The notes under the pieces: generated by a model | Told to the model about the DNA's origin: nothing | Seen by the model: the letters and a program-made list of their open reading frames with translations, nothing else | The model's database searches: none | Made by a program: the position numbers and the translations under genes | NCBI RefSeq assembly: GCF_001686985.1 | Contig: NZ_CP015318.1 | Coordinates: forward strand, 6,012,001 to 6,076,000 | Source of the DNA: Mesorhizobium amorphae CCNWGS0123 | GTDB lineage: Bacteria; Pseudomonadota; Alphaproteobacteria; Rhizobiales; Rhizobiaceae | Reading direction: 5' to 3' | Length of the DNA stretch: 64,000 bases | Shown here: one piece after another, positions 51,848-60,351 of the stretch | Layout of the letters: the number at the start of each line of letters is the position of its first letter | How positions within the stretch are numbered: the stretch's first letter is position 1

Positions 51848-52681
51848 ATGAACGCAGCTTCGAGCTTCGACTGGTGGCAATTCATCTCGGACGTGGGATC
51901 TACTGTCATCGGCGTTGTCATTGGTTTCGGGCTCTCAATTTTGATCCACAGACTTGAGATCCGATACGACGAACGCAAAGAGCAAAATACTGATCGTATG
52001 CGACGGCTTGCGTGTGCAAAGCATATCATGGCGTCGTGCGCAGCGAATATCGAAACTCTAATAAATTTTAAGATACAGATGTCAGTTCCGCTCGCTCAGG
52101 ATGCGGAGACCCTTCGGCCGCCTGTGATATCCCGAGATATACATCAAATCATCGAATCAAGTTCCAATTTGCCTGCTATGTTCCAAGGCCTTACCAAAAT
52201 CCCGAAGTCCGAGCTACCGCAACAGGCCGAGCTTCTTTCTCTTATAGACGAAATACCAATGTTGATTGGTCTCGTGCATCAGTCATCTGCGTCGATAGAT
52301 AATTTAAATTCAACCCTAGATGAAAGAAATATGCTGCTTCAGCAGCACGCAATGCAGAATATTCAAGGATTGAACGCGGCGGCGATTATATACTATTACA
52401 CAATGATATTGTCTCAAAGTGATAATGTAATCATGCAGAACGACATTGGGTTATTTTTTAATCAGCTTCTCGCCGAGCAAGTCGACAGCTACGCGAAGCA
52501 CGAATATAAGGGGGTAAAGGTTCTAAAATTTAGCATCAATGAACCTCAAAAGCAGCACATGCCTCCGAACGACTACGTTAAGGGCTATCGCGATCAATTT
52601 CGCGATTTTTCGGAACAGGTGAAGCCAAAGGAAATGTTCACGCTGGCTGATTCCTATAGCCGAAACGGCGAGTTTAAATAA
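51848..52681 (+). CDS. membrane-anchored protein of unknown function
   Basis: A 277-residue protein with one N-terminal membrane segment (DVGSTVIGVVIGFGLSILI, residues ~15-33) followed by a charged stretch (RLEIRYDERKEQNTDRMRR) and a largely helical cytoplasmic part. The base composition is clearly richer in A and T than the chromosome. No family recognised. The shape, one TM plus a helical body, resembles many uncharacterised proteins of defence and mobile islands. It is followed by the Abi-alpha-like gene. Confidence 0.65.
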   Translation: MNAASSFDWWQFISDVGSTVIGVVIGFGLSILIHRLEIRYDERKEQNTDRMRRLACAKHIMASCAANIETLINFKIQMSVPLAQDAETLRPPVISRDIHQIIESSSNLPAMFQGLTKIPKSELPQQAELLSLIDEIPMLIGLVHQSSASIDNLNSTLDERNMLLQQHAMQNIQGLNAAAIIYYYTMILSQSDNVIMQNDIGLFFNQLLAEQVDSYAKHEYKGVKVLKFSINEPQKQHMPPNDYVKGYRDQFRDFSEQVKPKEMFTLADSYSRNGEFK

Positions 52682-52858
52682 GCTTAGGGTCTACGTTGCC
52701 GGCCGGACGCACATAGAGTGGTCCACCGCCCCTGTAGGGCTTCGGCCTCTCCGGCGGTGTAAAAAGGGTCGCCGCCCCCGTCTCAGTTACTTTTTATCTT
52801 GCGAGCGTCGGGAGCAATCCTATGTTTCCAGTGGGACTAAAGGGAGAGGGTGGCGTGG

Positions 52859-53812
52859 ATGGGGACCGATTTAACTCCAGCTCCAGAAGTGACGATTCTA
52901 AAAAGCGAGATGGAAGCCGCAGCCGCCCGTGTGGCGGAACGGGCGATGAACACGACGATAGACGGCGTGTCGGGCGTCGTTGGTGATCTGTTCGGGGGGT
53001 TGTTTGGTGACGGCCTAAAGCAATGGCGAACGCGAAGGCTCATAGATACACTGATTAAGACCAAGGATCATCTGGAGGCGGCCGGAATCCCGATCGAGAA
53101 TGCAAAGTCCCTACCTATGGGCGAGCTTTATGCGATCTTCGAGGGGTGCTCTAAGCAAGAGGACATCTCCCTCACAGAAATGTGGTCGGCTTTGTTGGCA
53201 AACGCTATGAACCCGACCAATGACAAGTATATTGATCCATCATTCTCTAGGATTCTGGGAAATTTGAGTGGACTAGATGCGGCGATACTAAAGTATATAA
53301 ATGACTATACCAGAAAAAATGACGACTTAGCCGCAACGCAAAGAGAAATATTGAACAAAGCGCAAACTGATAGACAGAGCAAGAGCGATAAAAGCTTCCA
53401 TCAAATGATTGACGAAAATGACAAGTCGTTCTCAGAGTGGGCAGCTAATGAGCTTCAAAGCCGGTTCAATGCATTTAGTGAAGAAAACATTTCCTACTCG
53501 ATAAGCAATTTGCTTAGAATGGGATTGATTTACCCTCCGGAATACACGATCCCTGAAAATCTTATCCAGGTCGGCATCCAGAAAAAACCCAGGAACGAGA
53601 ATGAACTTGTCGCCGACGATAGGCGGTTGCGTGCATATCTACGAGCGATGAACGATCAGGCGGGCGCCGCCATCGAGAAGAAAAGCACGCTTCAAAGCCT
53701 TGTCACAATCGTCCGTCCCAATTGGCCGATGATTCAGCGAAACTCGACAATTCAGCCGGCGTATTCGCTGTCTGGCCTTGCAATACGATTCCTGCTGGCG
53801 TGTTCGCCGTAG
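52859..53812 (+). CDS. Abi-alpha (DUF4393)-like protein
   Basis: About 317 residues. The central region matches the pattern of Abi-alpha/DUF4393: GDLFGGLFGDGLKQWRTRRL, then TKDHLEAAGIPI, then PMGELYAIFEGCSKQEDISLTEMWSALLANAM and RILGNLSGLDAAILKYI. This family includes proteins annotated as abortive infection factors. I prefer ATG 52859; a GTG at 52850 is possible. The C-terminal 40 residues look unlike the rest and may be a frayed end produced by rearrangement near the element boundary. It is A/T-rich up to about 53600. Confidence 0.75.
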   Translation: MGTDLTPAPEVTILKSEMEAAAARVAERAMNTTIDGVSGVVGDLFGGLFGDGLKQWRTRRLIDTLIKTKDHLEAAGIPIENAKSLPMGELYAIFEGCSKQEDISLTEMWSALLANAMNPTNDKYIDPSFSRILGNLSGLDAAILKYINDYTRKNDDLAATQREILNKAQTDRQSKSDKSFHQMIDENDKSFSEWAANELQSRFNAFSEENISYSISNLLRMGLIYPPEYTIPENLIQVGIQKKPRNENELVADDRRLRAYLRAMNDQAGAAIEKKSTLQSLVTIVRPNWPMIQRNSTIQPAYSLSGLAIRFLLACSP

Positions 53813-53914
53813 GCGGCTGCTTACGGCGCTGGTCCGTGGATCATTCGCATGATCTTGTCGATCGTGGACGCCGGAGGCTAGTCTGCCCGCGAGCTTGGCA
53901 CTAGGTGGGGGAAC

Positions 53915-54268
53915 ATGAACCGAATTGCCGCAATAGCGTTGATCGCCGCTGGGCTGTTTCCATCTCACGCTTCGGCAGAGGAGCAGGGATTTACTACACA
54001 GGGACTTCTAGACCAATGCAACACCAAACCGGGATCGGTCGCTGCGGCGTTGTGCCTAGGCTATATCGCAGGCGTGGCCGACACAATGATTCAGCCGGTC
54101 GGCGAGGACGCCCAAAGATACAAGACGTGTCCGGGAACTCCCACGCCAACCTATGGCGCCTATAGACAGGTGTTTGTAAACTGGGCGCAGAAGCATCCTG
54201 AGAAATGGAATTCGCCAATGTTCGCTGGCGTAAGCCAGTCTCTCCACGAAATGTGGCCGTGCCAATAA
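53915..54268 (+). CDS. Rap1a/Tai-like immunity protein
   Basis: A 117-residue exported protein: signal peptide (MNRIAAIALIAAGLFPSHASA), then LLDQCNTKPGSVAAALCLGYIAGVADTM and a C-terminal VFVNWAQKHPEKWNSPMFAGVSQSLHEMWPC. These follow the Rap1a/Tai pattern, in which small periplasmic proteins neutralise type VI secretion amidase effectors. Four cysteines could make two disulphides. No cognate effector or T6SS gene is seen. It lies 116 bases before the right att copy. Confidence 0.82.
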   Translation: MNRIAAIALIAAGLFPSHASAEEQGFTTQGLLDQCNTKPGSVAAALCLGYIAGVADTMIQPVGEDAQRYKTCPGTPTPTYGAYRQVFVNWAQKHPEKWNSPMFAGVSQSLHEMWPCQ

Positions 54269-54383
54269 TGTGCGAAGCCCACAATCCCTCGCTACAAAAA
54301 TTGGCCTGTTGCGCGCTACAAAATCGAGCCACCAACATGCGATAACCCATTGAAATTAAAGGTGTTAATATGCCCTATGCGTT

Positions 54384-54400
54384 TCCCGCTCTCTCCGCCA
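54384..54400 (+). repeat. attR core (right end of the island array)
   Basis: TCCCGCTCTCTCCGCCA, identical over 17 bases to the tRNA-Ser 3' end at 38228-38244. To its right the sequence and genes look chromosomal again. Confidence 0.82.
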
Positions 54401-54609
54401 GACTTCGGCGAACCACGATATCGTAGTCTTGACGGATCAAATCCGTTGAGCGCACGCTGACATCTGCAACATCTCGACCGCGTTCAATCGAAACACCACG
54501 AATTCCACGCCGGTTCCGACGCGGGCTCCAACGCTCGGCCCCTCGGTCGTCCTTCATTGTCCTCCCATCGACGGCGCGAATGGTCGCGTCGCAAGGGATG
54601 GAGACGACA

Positions 54610-54846
54610 ATGACGACGATGGATCATGGAAATTACGAAACCGGCCGGAGGAAGTTCGACCTTCTCGGCTTTGCCGGCCGCGCTCTGGGCCTGGCCTATC
54701 ATGCCATGAAGATGCGCAGCGAGCGCGCCGCGCTGCATGAGATGCCGGACTATATGCTCAAGGATCTCGGCATCAGCCGCTCGGACATCGACCGTTACAC
54801 CTCCGTGCGCTACGCGCTTTCCCATGGCGAGAGGTTCAATGCCTGA
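54610..54846 (+). CDS. DUF1127 domain-containing protein
   Basis: A 78-residue protein with the DUF1127 (YjiS-like) motif near the C-terminus: ERAALHEMPDYMLKDLGISRSDID. Proteins of this kind are abundant in alphaproteobacteria; a few are linked to phosphate and carbon metabolism or to RNA-mediated regulation. The ATG at 54610 is placed after GGAGACG. The 3' end overlaps the convergent MarR gene by 37 bases. Confidence 0.88.
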   Translation: MTTMDHGNYETGRRKFDLLGFAGRALGLAYHAMKMRSERAALHEMPDYMLKDLGISRSDIDRYTSVRYALSHGERFNA

Positions 54847-55340
54847 AGGACCCGCTCCCTCCCGGTATCTTGTGACGCCGCGTCAGCCGGCGGTTCGACC
54901 CCGGCTTCGACCAACTGGTCGAGCAGCAGGGCCGCAACGCGCAGTATCTCCCTTTCGGAGGGGGTCAGGGCCTTGCTCATGCTTTCCGATAGCCAGGTGT
55001 TCTGGCGGTCGGCGTCGCGCGCCAGCAGATCGTGCCCGTCCTTGGTGATTTCGATCAGGAACTGGCGCCGGTCGATCTGGTCCTGCGTGCGCCGGATCAG
55101 TCCGCGCTCGTCGAGGTCGGCGATGAGCCGCGTGAGCGACTGCGGCTGCAGGCGTTCCAGGGAGGCGAGATCGGAAGCCGTCATCGAGCCGCCGGTCCGC
55201 TCGAGCCGCCGCAGCAGGCCGAGCTTGGCCGCGCTGACGCCATGGGCAGACCGCATCAGCCGCAATTGCCGCCCAAGGCCAAGAACGCTACGCCGCACGG
55301 CATCGGCCGTCTCCAGCGCCGGATCGTCGTGCCCGTCCAT
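54810..55340 (-). CDS. MarR family transcriptional regulator
   Basis: A 176-residue winged-helix repressor: GVSAAKLGLLRRLERTGGSMTASDLASLERLQPQ is the HTH, and DERGLIRRTQDQIDRRQFLIEITKDG is the wing with the conserved D-x-R-R. GGAGGC precedes ATG 55340. It is divergent from the mdtABC-like operon, and the intervening DNA carries a long palindrome, so it most likely represses the pump and itself until a ligand binds. Confidence 0.9.
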   Translation of the reverse strand: MDGHDDPALETADAVRRSVLGLGRQLRLMRSAHGVSAAKLGLLRRLERTGGSMTASDLASLERLQPQSLTRLIADLDERGLIRRTQDQIDRRQFLIEITKDGHDLLARDADRQNTWLSESMSKALTPSEREILRVAALLLDQLVEAGVEPPADAASQDTGRERVLQALNLSPWESA

Positions 55341-55430
55341 GTGATGCCTCCCGCTCCTTTCGCGTTGGCGCGTGCCGACCTTGCCGCCCTCTGCCAGCAG
55401 GTCTCGCACAGTGCGCCTCCTACCAACTGA

Positions 55431-55451
55431 TACGCACATGCGCATGTAGTA
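55431..55451. promoter_or_regulatory. second, weaker palindromic site near the MarR gene
   Basis: Imperfect repeat with TACGCA and ATGCGCAT cores, 90 bases before the marR start and similar to the stronger palindrome at 55541-55564. It may be an autoregulatory MarR site. Confidence 0.35.
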
Positions 55452-55540
55452 CTCAGCACCAGACCGTTTCTGCAGAAACCACGCAGCAAAAGCCCACCAT
55501 TTGCGCGGCTGGCGGAGGCCAATACCTTACGGGAATTTAA

Positions 55541-55564
55541 TTTAGTACGCAATTGCGTAGTAAA
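55541..55564. promoter_or_regulatory. strong palindromic operator between marR and the RND operon
   Basis: A 24-base inverted repeat whose 14-base core TACGCAATTGCGTA is perfect and whose outer TTTA/TAAA arms also pair; only one symmetric pair is broken. The TTGCG/CGCAA half-sites look like MarR-family operators. It lies in an A/T-rich patch suited to a promoter. Confidence 0.6.
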
Positions 55565-55772
55565 ATTCGAGAGCGTACGGTTTCCTGCGGGTGGCGCGGA
55601 GCCCATAGGATTGCGAGCAGGACTTCGATGAGGCCGTCTCTGACAGGGTGTATCCCGCTGCCTCTGTGGGCTCGTGCCCGGCCGGCTATGGCGCGCAGGA
55701 CAGAAGAGGCGCCGTGCTTCTCCGCCGCGACGCTCGCCAATGTCGCGGCATCCTCCACGGAGACGAACTATC

Positions 55773-57212
55773 GTGGACGATGAGATCGACAAGCGGCTCC
55801 CGCTCCCGAGCGTTGAGGCAACGCAGCGCGTAAAACCCCGCCGGCGACGCGGCTGGATCGTCATGCTCCTGCTGCTGGCCGCCGCCGGCGGGCTTGCCGT
55901 CTGGCTGCATCCGTTTTCGCGACCGCAGCAGACGGCCGAGGAAGGCCGCGGCGGCCGTTCCGGCCGCAGCAGGCTCACTCCGCAGCCGGTGGCGGTCGCT
56001 CCCGTTGCAACGGGCAGCATTCCCATCGTCTTCGACGCGCTTGGCACGGTGACCTCGCTGTCCACCGTGACCGTGCGGCCGCAGGTCAGCGGCCAGATCA
56101 CCCAGATCGCGCTCACCGAAGGACAGATGGTCAGGAAAGGCGACTTCCTGGCCCAGATCGACGACCGCAACTTCGTCGCCTCGCTGCACCAGCTGACCGG
56201 CCAACTCAAGCACGACCAGGCGTTGCTCGATGATGCGCGACTGGATCTGAACCGCGACGAAAAGCTGACAACGAACGCCATCACCATCCAGGCCGTCGAC
56301 CTTCAGCGCGCCACCGTCGAGGCCGATGAGGGCACCGTCGCTTCCGACCAGGCGCAGATCGAGGCCGTCCAGCTCAACATCTCCAATAGCCATATCGTCG
56401 CCCCCGCTGACGGCCGCCTCGGCCTGCGCCAGGTCGATACCGGCAACTACGTCACGCCGGGCGACGCCAACGGCATCGTGGTGATCACGCAGATGCAGCC
56501 GATCTCGGTGATGTTCTCGCTGCCGGAGGACAACCTTGCGGCGGTGACGGAGGAGATGCGAAACGGCGCGACGCTGCCGGTGACGCTGTTCGATCGCGAT
56601 GACGTTCAGCAGATCGCGTCGGGCACGTTGCAGACGGTCGACAACCAGATCGACCCGACGACAGGCACGGTGAAGATGCGCGCCATCTTCGCCAACACGG
56701 ACCAGGCGCTGTTTCCGAACCAGTTCGTCAATGCCCACCTCCTTGTACGCACGCTGAGCAACGTCATGGTGGTGCCGAACGCGGCGATCCAGCATGGCGC
56801 GCCTGGAACCTTCGTCTATGTGGTCGGCGCCGACGATACGGTTTCCGTCCGGCCGATCGCCACCGGGCCTGGAGATGCCACTGCCACGCAAGTTCTGTCC
56901 GGGCTCTCGCTCGGCGACAAGGTGGTCGTCGACGGGGTCGACCGGCTGAAGGACGGCGCAAAGGTCACGGTCCCGGATGCCGCCACCCCGGCGATCGCCC
57001 CATCAGCGACGGCGCCGGCTGCGGGCCAGGCACCAGTTGCCGGGCAGGCACCGGCGGCGCCCACCGCTGGCCAGCCGCCGGCACAAGGCGCGCCTCCTGC
57101 AGCCACCAATGCCCCGGGCGCCCAGCAGCGCCACCACCGCCACCGGAAAAACGGCGCGGGCGGCGGCACCGGCGCAGGCGGTTCGGGCGATGCGGGCGGC
57201 GACAATGGATGA
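55773..57212 (+). CDS. mdtA: RND efflux periplasmic adaptor subunit (MdtA-like)
   Basis: A 479-residue membrane-fusion protein. An N-terminal basic region and signal-anchor (WIVMLLLLAAAGGLAVWL) is followed by the HlyD-type core: VTVRPQVSGQITQIALTEGQMVRKGD (lipoyl half), a helical hairpin, and SHIVAPADGRLGLRQVDTGNYV. The tail from about residue 395 is low-complexity Ala/Pro/Gly with a His/Arg cluster. It starts at a GTG preceded by ACGGAG. It delivers substrates from the two RND permeases to an outer-membrane channel. Its stop overlaps the next start. Confidence 0.92.
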   Translation: MDDEIDKRLPLPSVEATQRVKPRRRRGWIVMLLLLAAAGGLAVWLHPFSRPQQTAEEGRGGRSGRSRLTPQPVAVAPVATGSIPIVFDALGTVTSLSTVTVRPQVSGQITQIALTEGQMVRKGDFLAQIDDRNFVASLHQLTGQLKHDQALLDDARLDLNRDEKLTTNAITIQAVDLQRATVEADEGTVASDQAQIEAVQLNISNSHIVAPADGRLGLRQVDTGNYVTPGDANGIVVITQMQPISVMFSLPEDNLAAVTEEMRNGATLPVTLFDRDDVQQIASGTLQTVDNQIDPTTGTVKMRAIFANTDQALFPNQFVNAHLLVRTLSNVMVVPNAAIQHGAPGTFVYVVGADDTVSVRPIATGPGDATATQVLSGLSLGDKVVVDGVDRLKDGAKVTVPDAATPAIAPSATAPAAGQAPVAGQAPAAPTAGQPPAQGAPPAATNAPGAQQRHHRHRKNGAGGGTGAGGSGDAGGDNG

Positions 57213-60200
57213 GGATCGGGACGCCGGCCCGGACGACGGCCTCAGCCCCTCGCGGCCGTTCATTCTGCGACCGGTGACGACGACGCTGCTGATGGTCAGC
57301 ATCCTGCTCGTCGGCATGATCGCCTACCTCTTCCTGCCGCTGTCGGCCCTGCCGGAGGTGGATTACCCGACGATCCAGGTGCAGACCCTCTATCCCGGCG
57401 CCAGTCCCGACGTGATGACCTCGTCGGTCACCGCGCCGCTGGAGCGCCAGTTCGGCCAGATGCCGGGCCTCGACCAGATGTCTTCGAAAAGCTCGGCCGG
57501 TGCCTCGGTGATCACGCTGCGCTTCAGCCTCGATCTCAGCCTCGACATCGCCGAGCAGGAGGTGCAGGCGGCGATAAACGCGGCCGGCAACCTGCTGCCC
57601 GCCGACCTGCCGGCGCCGCCGATCTACGCCAAGGTCAATCCCGCCGACGCGCCGATCCTGACCCTGGCGGTGATGTCCGGCACCTTGCCGCTGACGCAGG
57701 TCGAGAACTATGCCGAAACCCGCCTCGCGCAAAAAATCTCCCAGGTTCCAGGTGTCGGCCTCGTCAGCCTGAGCGGCGGCGAGCGGCCGGCCGTTCAGGT
57801 GCGCGTCAACCTCAAGGCGCTGTCGGCGATGGGTCTCAACATGGACGACTTGCGCACCACGATCGGCAATCTCAACGTCAACACGCCGAAGGGCAGCTTC
57901 GACGGGCCGAGTCGCTCCTACACCGTCAATGCCAATGACCAGATCAGCGATCCGAAAGCCTATGCCGACGCCGTCATCGCCTACCGCGACGGCGCCCCGG
58001 TGCGGCTCTCCGCAGTGGCCGACATCGTGCAGGGCGCCGAGAATTCCAGGCTGGGCGCCTGGATGAACGATACGCCGGCAATCATCCTCAACGTGCAGCG
58101 CCAGCCGGGCGCCAACGTGATCCAGGTCGCCGACTCCATCAAGGCGCTGCTGCCGCAGCTGCGCGCCGGCCTGCCGCCGTCGGTTCAATTGAGCCTGCTG
58201 ACCGACCGGACCGATACGATCCGCGCTTCGGTCCATGACGTCGAGTTCGAGCTCGGGCTTGCCGTGCTTCTGGTGGTGCTGGTGATCTTCCTGTTCCTGC
58301 GCAATTTGCCGGCGACGGTCATCCCCAGCCTCTCGGTGCCCCTGTCGCTGATCGGCACCTTCGCAGTTATGTATCTTTGGGGCTTCAGCCTCGACAATCT
58401 GTCGCTGATGTCGCTGACCATCGCCTCCGGCTTCGTCGTCGACGACGCTATCGTGATGATCGAGAACATCTCCCGTTTCATTGAAGGCGGCGAACCCCCG
58501 CTCGAGGCGGCCTTGCGCGGTTCCTCGCAGATCGGCTTCACCATCATCTCGCTGACGGTTTCGCTGATCGCCGTGCTGATCCCACTGCTCTTCATGGGCG
58601 ACGTGGTGGGCAGGCTGTTCCACGAATTCGCCATCCCGCTGGCCATCGCCATCGTCATCTCGGCGATCGTTTCGCTGACCCTGGTGCCGATGATGTGCGC
58701 GCGGCTTCTGCGGCACCGGCCGGAGCGGCGGCAAGGCTGGGTGGCGCGCAAGAGCCAGGCCGCGTTCGACGCCGTCACCTCGGGCTATGCGGCGGCACTC
58801 CGCTGGGTGCTGGACCACCAGACATCGATGCTGGTCGTAGCGGCGGCGACGCTGGCGCTCACCGCCTATCTCTACATCGTCATCCCCAAGGGTTTCTTCC
58901 CGGTCCAGGACACCGGCGCCATCGAGGCGGTCACCGAAGCCGCCGGTTCGGTCTCCTATGCCGACATGGCGGCGCATCAGCAGGCGCTGGCGGCGGCGAT
59001 CCTGAAGGACCCGGATGTGGCCAGCCTGTCGTCCTTCATCGGTGTCGACGGCCAGAACCTGACGCTGAACAGCGGCCGCATGCTGATCAACCTCAAGCCG
59101 CGCGACACCCGCACGCTCGACGCCAGCGCCATCATCCGCCGGCTGGGCCAGGAGACTTCAGGCGTCACCGGCATCTCGCTCTACATGCAACCGGTGCAGG
59201 ACCTCACGGTCGATACGGCGGTGAGCCCGACGCAGTACCAGTTCGTGCTGCAGGACGCCGATCCCGCCGAGCTCGCCGACTGGGCGTCGCGGCTCACTGC
59301 CAGCTTCGCCCGCCTGCCCGAGCTGGCCGACGTCGCCAGCGACATGCAGCAGAACGGCCTCGCCGCCGACATCACCATAGACCGCGCCACCGCGGCGCGT
59401 TTCGGCATCACGCCGGCGACCGTCGACAATGCGCTCTACGACGCCTTCGGCCAGCGCATCATCTCGACCATCTTCACCCAGTCCAACGAATACCGCGTCA
59501 TTCTCGAAGCCGACCCCTCGGTCAAGGAGACGCTTGCCTCGCTGAATTCGATCTATTTGCCGTCGGCCGGTTCCGGACAGGTGCCGCTGTCGACGATCGT
59601 CAGCGTCACGGTCAAACAGTCGCCGCTGCTGGTCAGCCATCTGGCGCAGTTCCCCTCCTCCACCATCTCGTTCAACCTGGCGCCCGGCGTCTCGCTCGGC
59701 CAGGCGACCGAGGCGATTAGCGCCGCCGAGCACGCGCTCGGCCCGCCGCCCAGCCTGGTCACCGGCTTCCAGGGCGCGGCTCTGGCCTTGCAGAGCTCCT
59801 TGCGCAACGAGCTGCTGCTCGTGCTGGCGGCAGTCGTGACCGTCTACATCGTGCTAGGCGTACTCTATGAGAGCTTCATCCATCCGATCACCATCCTGTC
59901 GACCCTGCCATCGGCGACGGTCGGCGCCCTTGTCGCCCTGATGATCGCCGGACATGACCTCGACATTATCGGCATCGTCGGCATCGTGCTCCTCGTCGGC
60001 ATCGTGAAGAAGAACGCCATCATGATGATCGACTTCGCGCTGCAGGCCGAGCGCAGCGAGGGCCGCAGTCCGCGCGAGGCGATCTACGAGGCGAGCCTGC
60101 TGCGGCTGCGCCCCATCCTGATGACCACCATGGCCGCGCTGTTCGGCGCCCTGCCGCTGATGCTGGGCGGCGTCGCCGGCTCTGAACTGCATCGGCCGCT

Positions 60201-60351
60201 CGGCATCACCATCGTCGGCGGGCTGATCGTCAGCCAGGTGCTGACATTGTTCACGACGCCGGTCATCTATCTCGCCTTCGACCGGCTGGCGCAACGTTTC
60301 GGCCCGACCGGCGCAATCGCCGAGTTGGAACCCGGCCGGTCGGCATCGTGA
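57205..60351 (+). CDS. mdtB: RND efflux permease (MdtB-like)
   Basis: A 1048-residue inner-membrane pump subunit. I start at the ATG at 57205, inside the end of mdtA; the frame is open further upstream but reads through the mdtA tail. SRPFILRPVTTTLLMVSILLVG begins the protein, the TM4 Asp pair is in GFVVDDAIVMIENI, and GIVKKNAIMMIDFAL is the C-terminal hallmark. MdtB and MdtC act as a heterotrimer in Escherichia coli, and the pairing of two permeases after one adaptor indicates the same arrangement here. Confidence 0.95.
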   Translation: MDEDRDAGPDDGLSPSRPFILRPVTTTLLMVSILLVGMIAYLFLPLSALPEVDYPTIQVQTLYPGASPDVMTSSVTAPLERQFGQMPGLDQMSSKSSAGASVITLRFSLDLSLDIAEQEVQAAINAAGNLLPADLPAPPIYAKVNPADAPILTLAVMSGTLPLTQVENYAETRLAQKISQVPGVGLVSLSGGERPAVQVRVNLKALSAMGLNMDDLRTTIGNLNVNTPKGSFDGPSRSYTVNANDQISDPKAYADAVIAYRDGAPVRLSAVADIVQGAENSRLGAWMNDTPAIILNVQRQPGANVIQVADSIKALLPQLRAGLPPSVQLSLLTDRTDTIRASVHDVEFELGLAVLLVVLVIFLFLRNLPATVIPSLSVPLSLIGTFAVMYLWGFSLDNLSLMSLTIASGFVVDDAIVMIENISRFIEGGEPPLEAALRGSSQIGFTIISLTVSLIAVLIPLLFMGDVVGRLFHEFAIPLAIAIVISAIVSLTLVPMMCARLLRHRPERRQGWVARKSQAAFDAVTSGYAAALRWVLDHQTSMLVVAAATLALTAYLYIVIPKGFFPVQDTGAIEAVTEAAGSVSYADMAAHQQALAAAILKDPDVASLSSFIGVDGQNLTLNSGRMLINLKPRDTRTLDASAIIRRLGQETSGVTGISLYMQPVQDLTVDTAVSPTQYQFVLQDADPAELADWASRLTASFARLPELADVASDMQQNGLAADITIDRATAARFGITPATVDNALYDAFGQRIISTIFTQSNEYRVILEADPSVKETLASLNSIYLPSAGSGQVPLSTIVSVTVKQSPLLVSHLAQFPSSTISFNLAPGVSLGQATEAISAAEHALGPPPSLVTGFQGAALALQSSLRNELLLVLAAVVTVYIVLGVLYESFIHPITILSTLPSATVGALVALMIAGHDLDIIGIVGIVLLVGIVKKNAIMMIDFALQAERSEGRSPREAIYEASLLRLRPILMTTMAALFGALPLMLGGVAGSELHRPLGITIVGGLIVSQVLTLFTTPVIYLAFDRLAQRFGPTGAIAELEPGRSAS

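Larger units (their letters stand above)
51321..54400. mobile_element. remnant of a second integrated element
   Basis: It is bounded by two tRNA-tail copies (51307-51320 and 54384-54400). Its integrase survives only as an N-terminal piece near the left end. The interior contains an A/T-rich membrane-anchored unknown protein, an Abi-alpha-like gene and a Rap1a/Tai-like gene. No replication gene remains. It probably depends on, or can move with, the integrase of island 1. Confidence 0.65.

Noticed and set aside
52724..52760. CACCGCC/GGCGGTG hairpin after the membrane-anchored gene as a terminator
   Set aside because: The stem is present, but it is followed by TAAAAAG rather than a T run on the plus strand and the inner part is irregular, so I did not list it.
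56965..58977. Open frame of 670 codons on the minus strand
   Set aside because: Antisense of the mdtA-mdtB genes, full of Arg/His/Gln repeats, with no domain or start signal.
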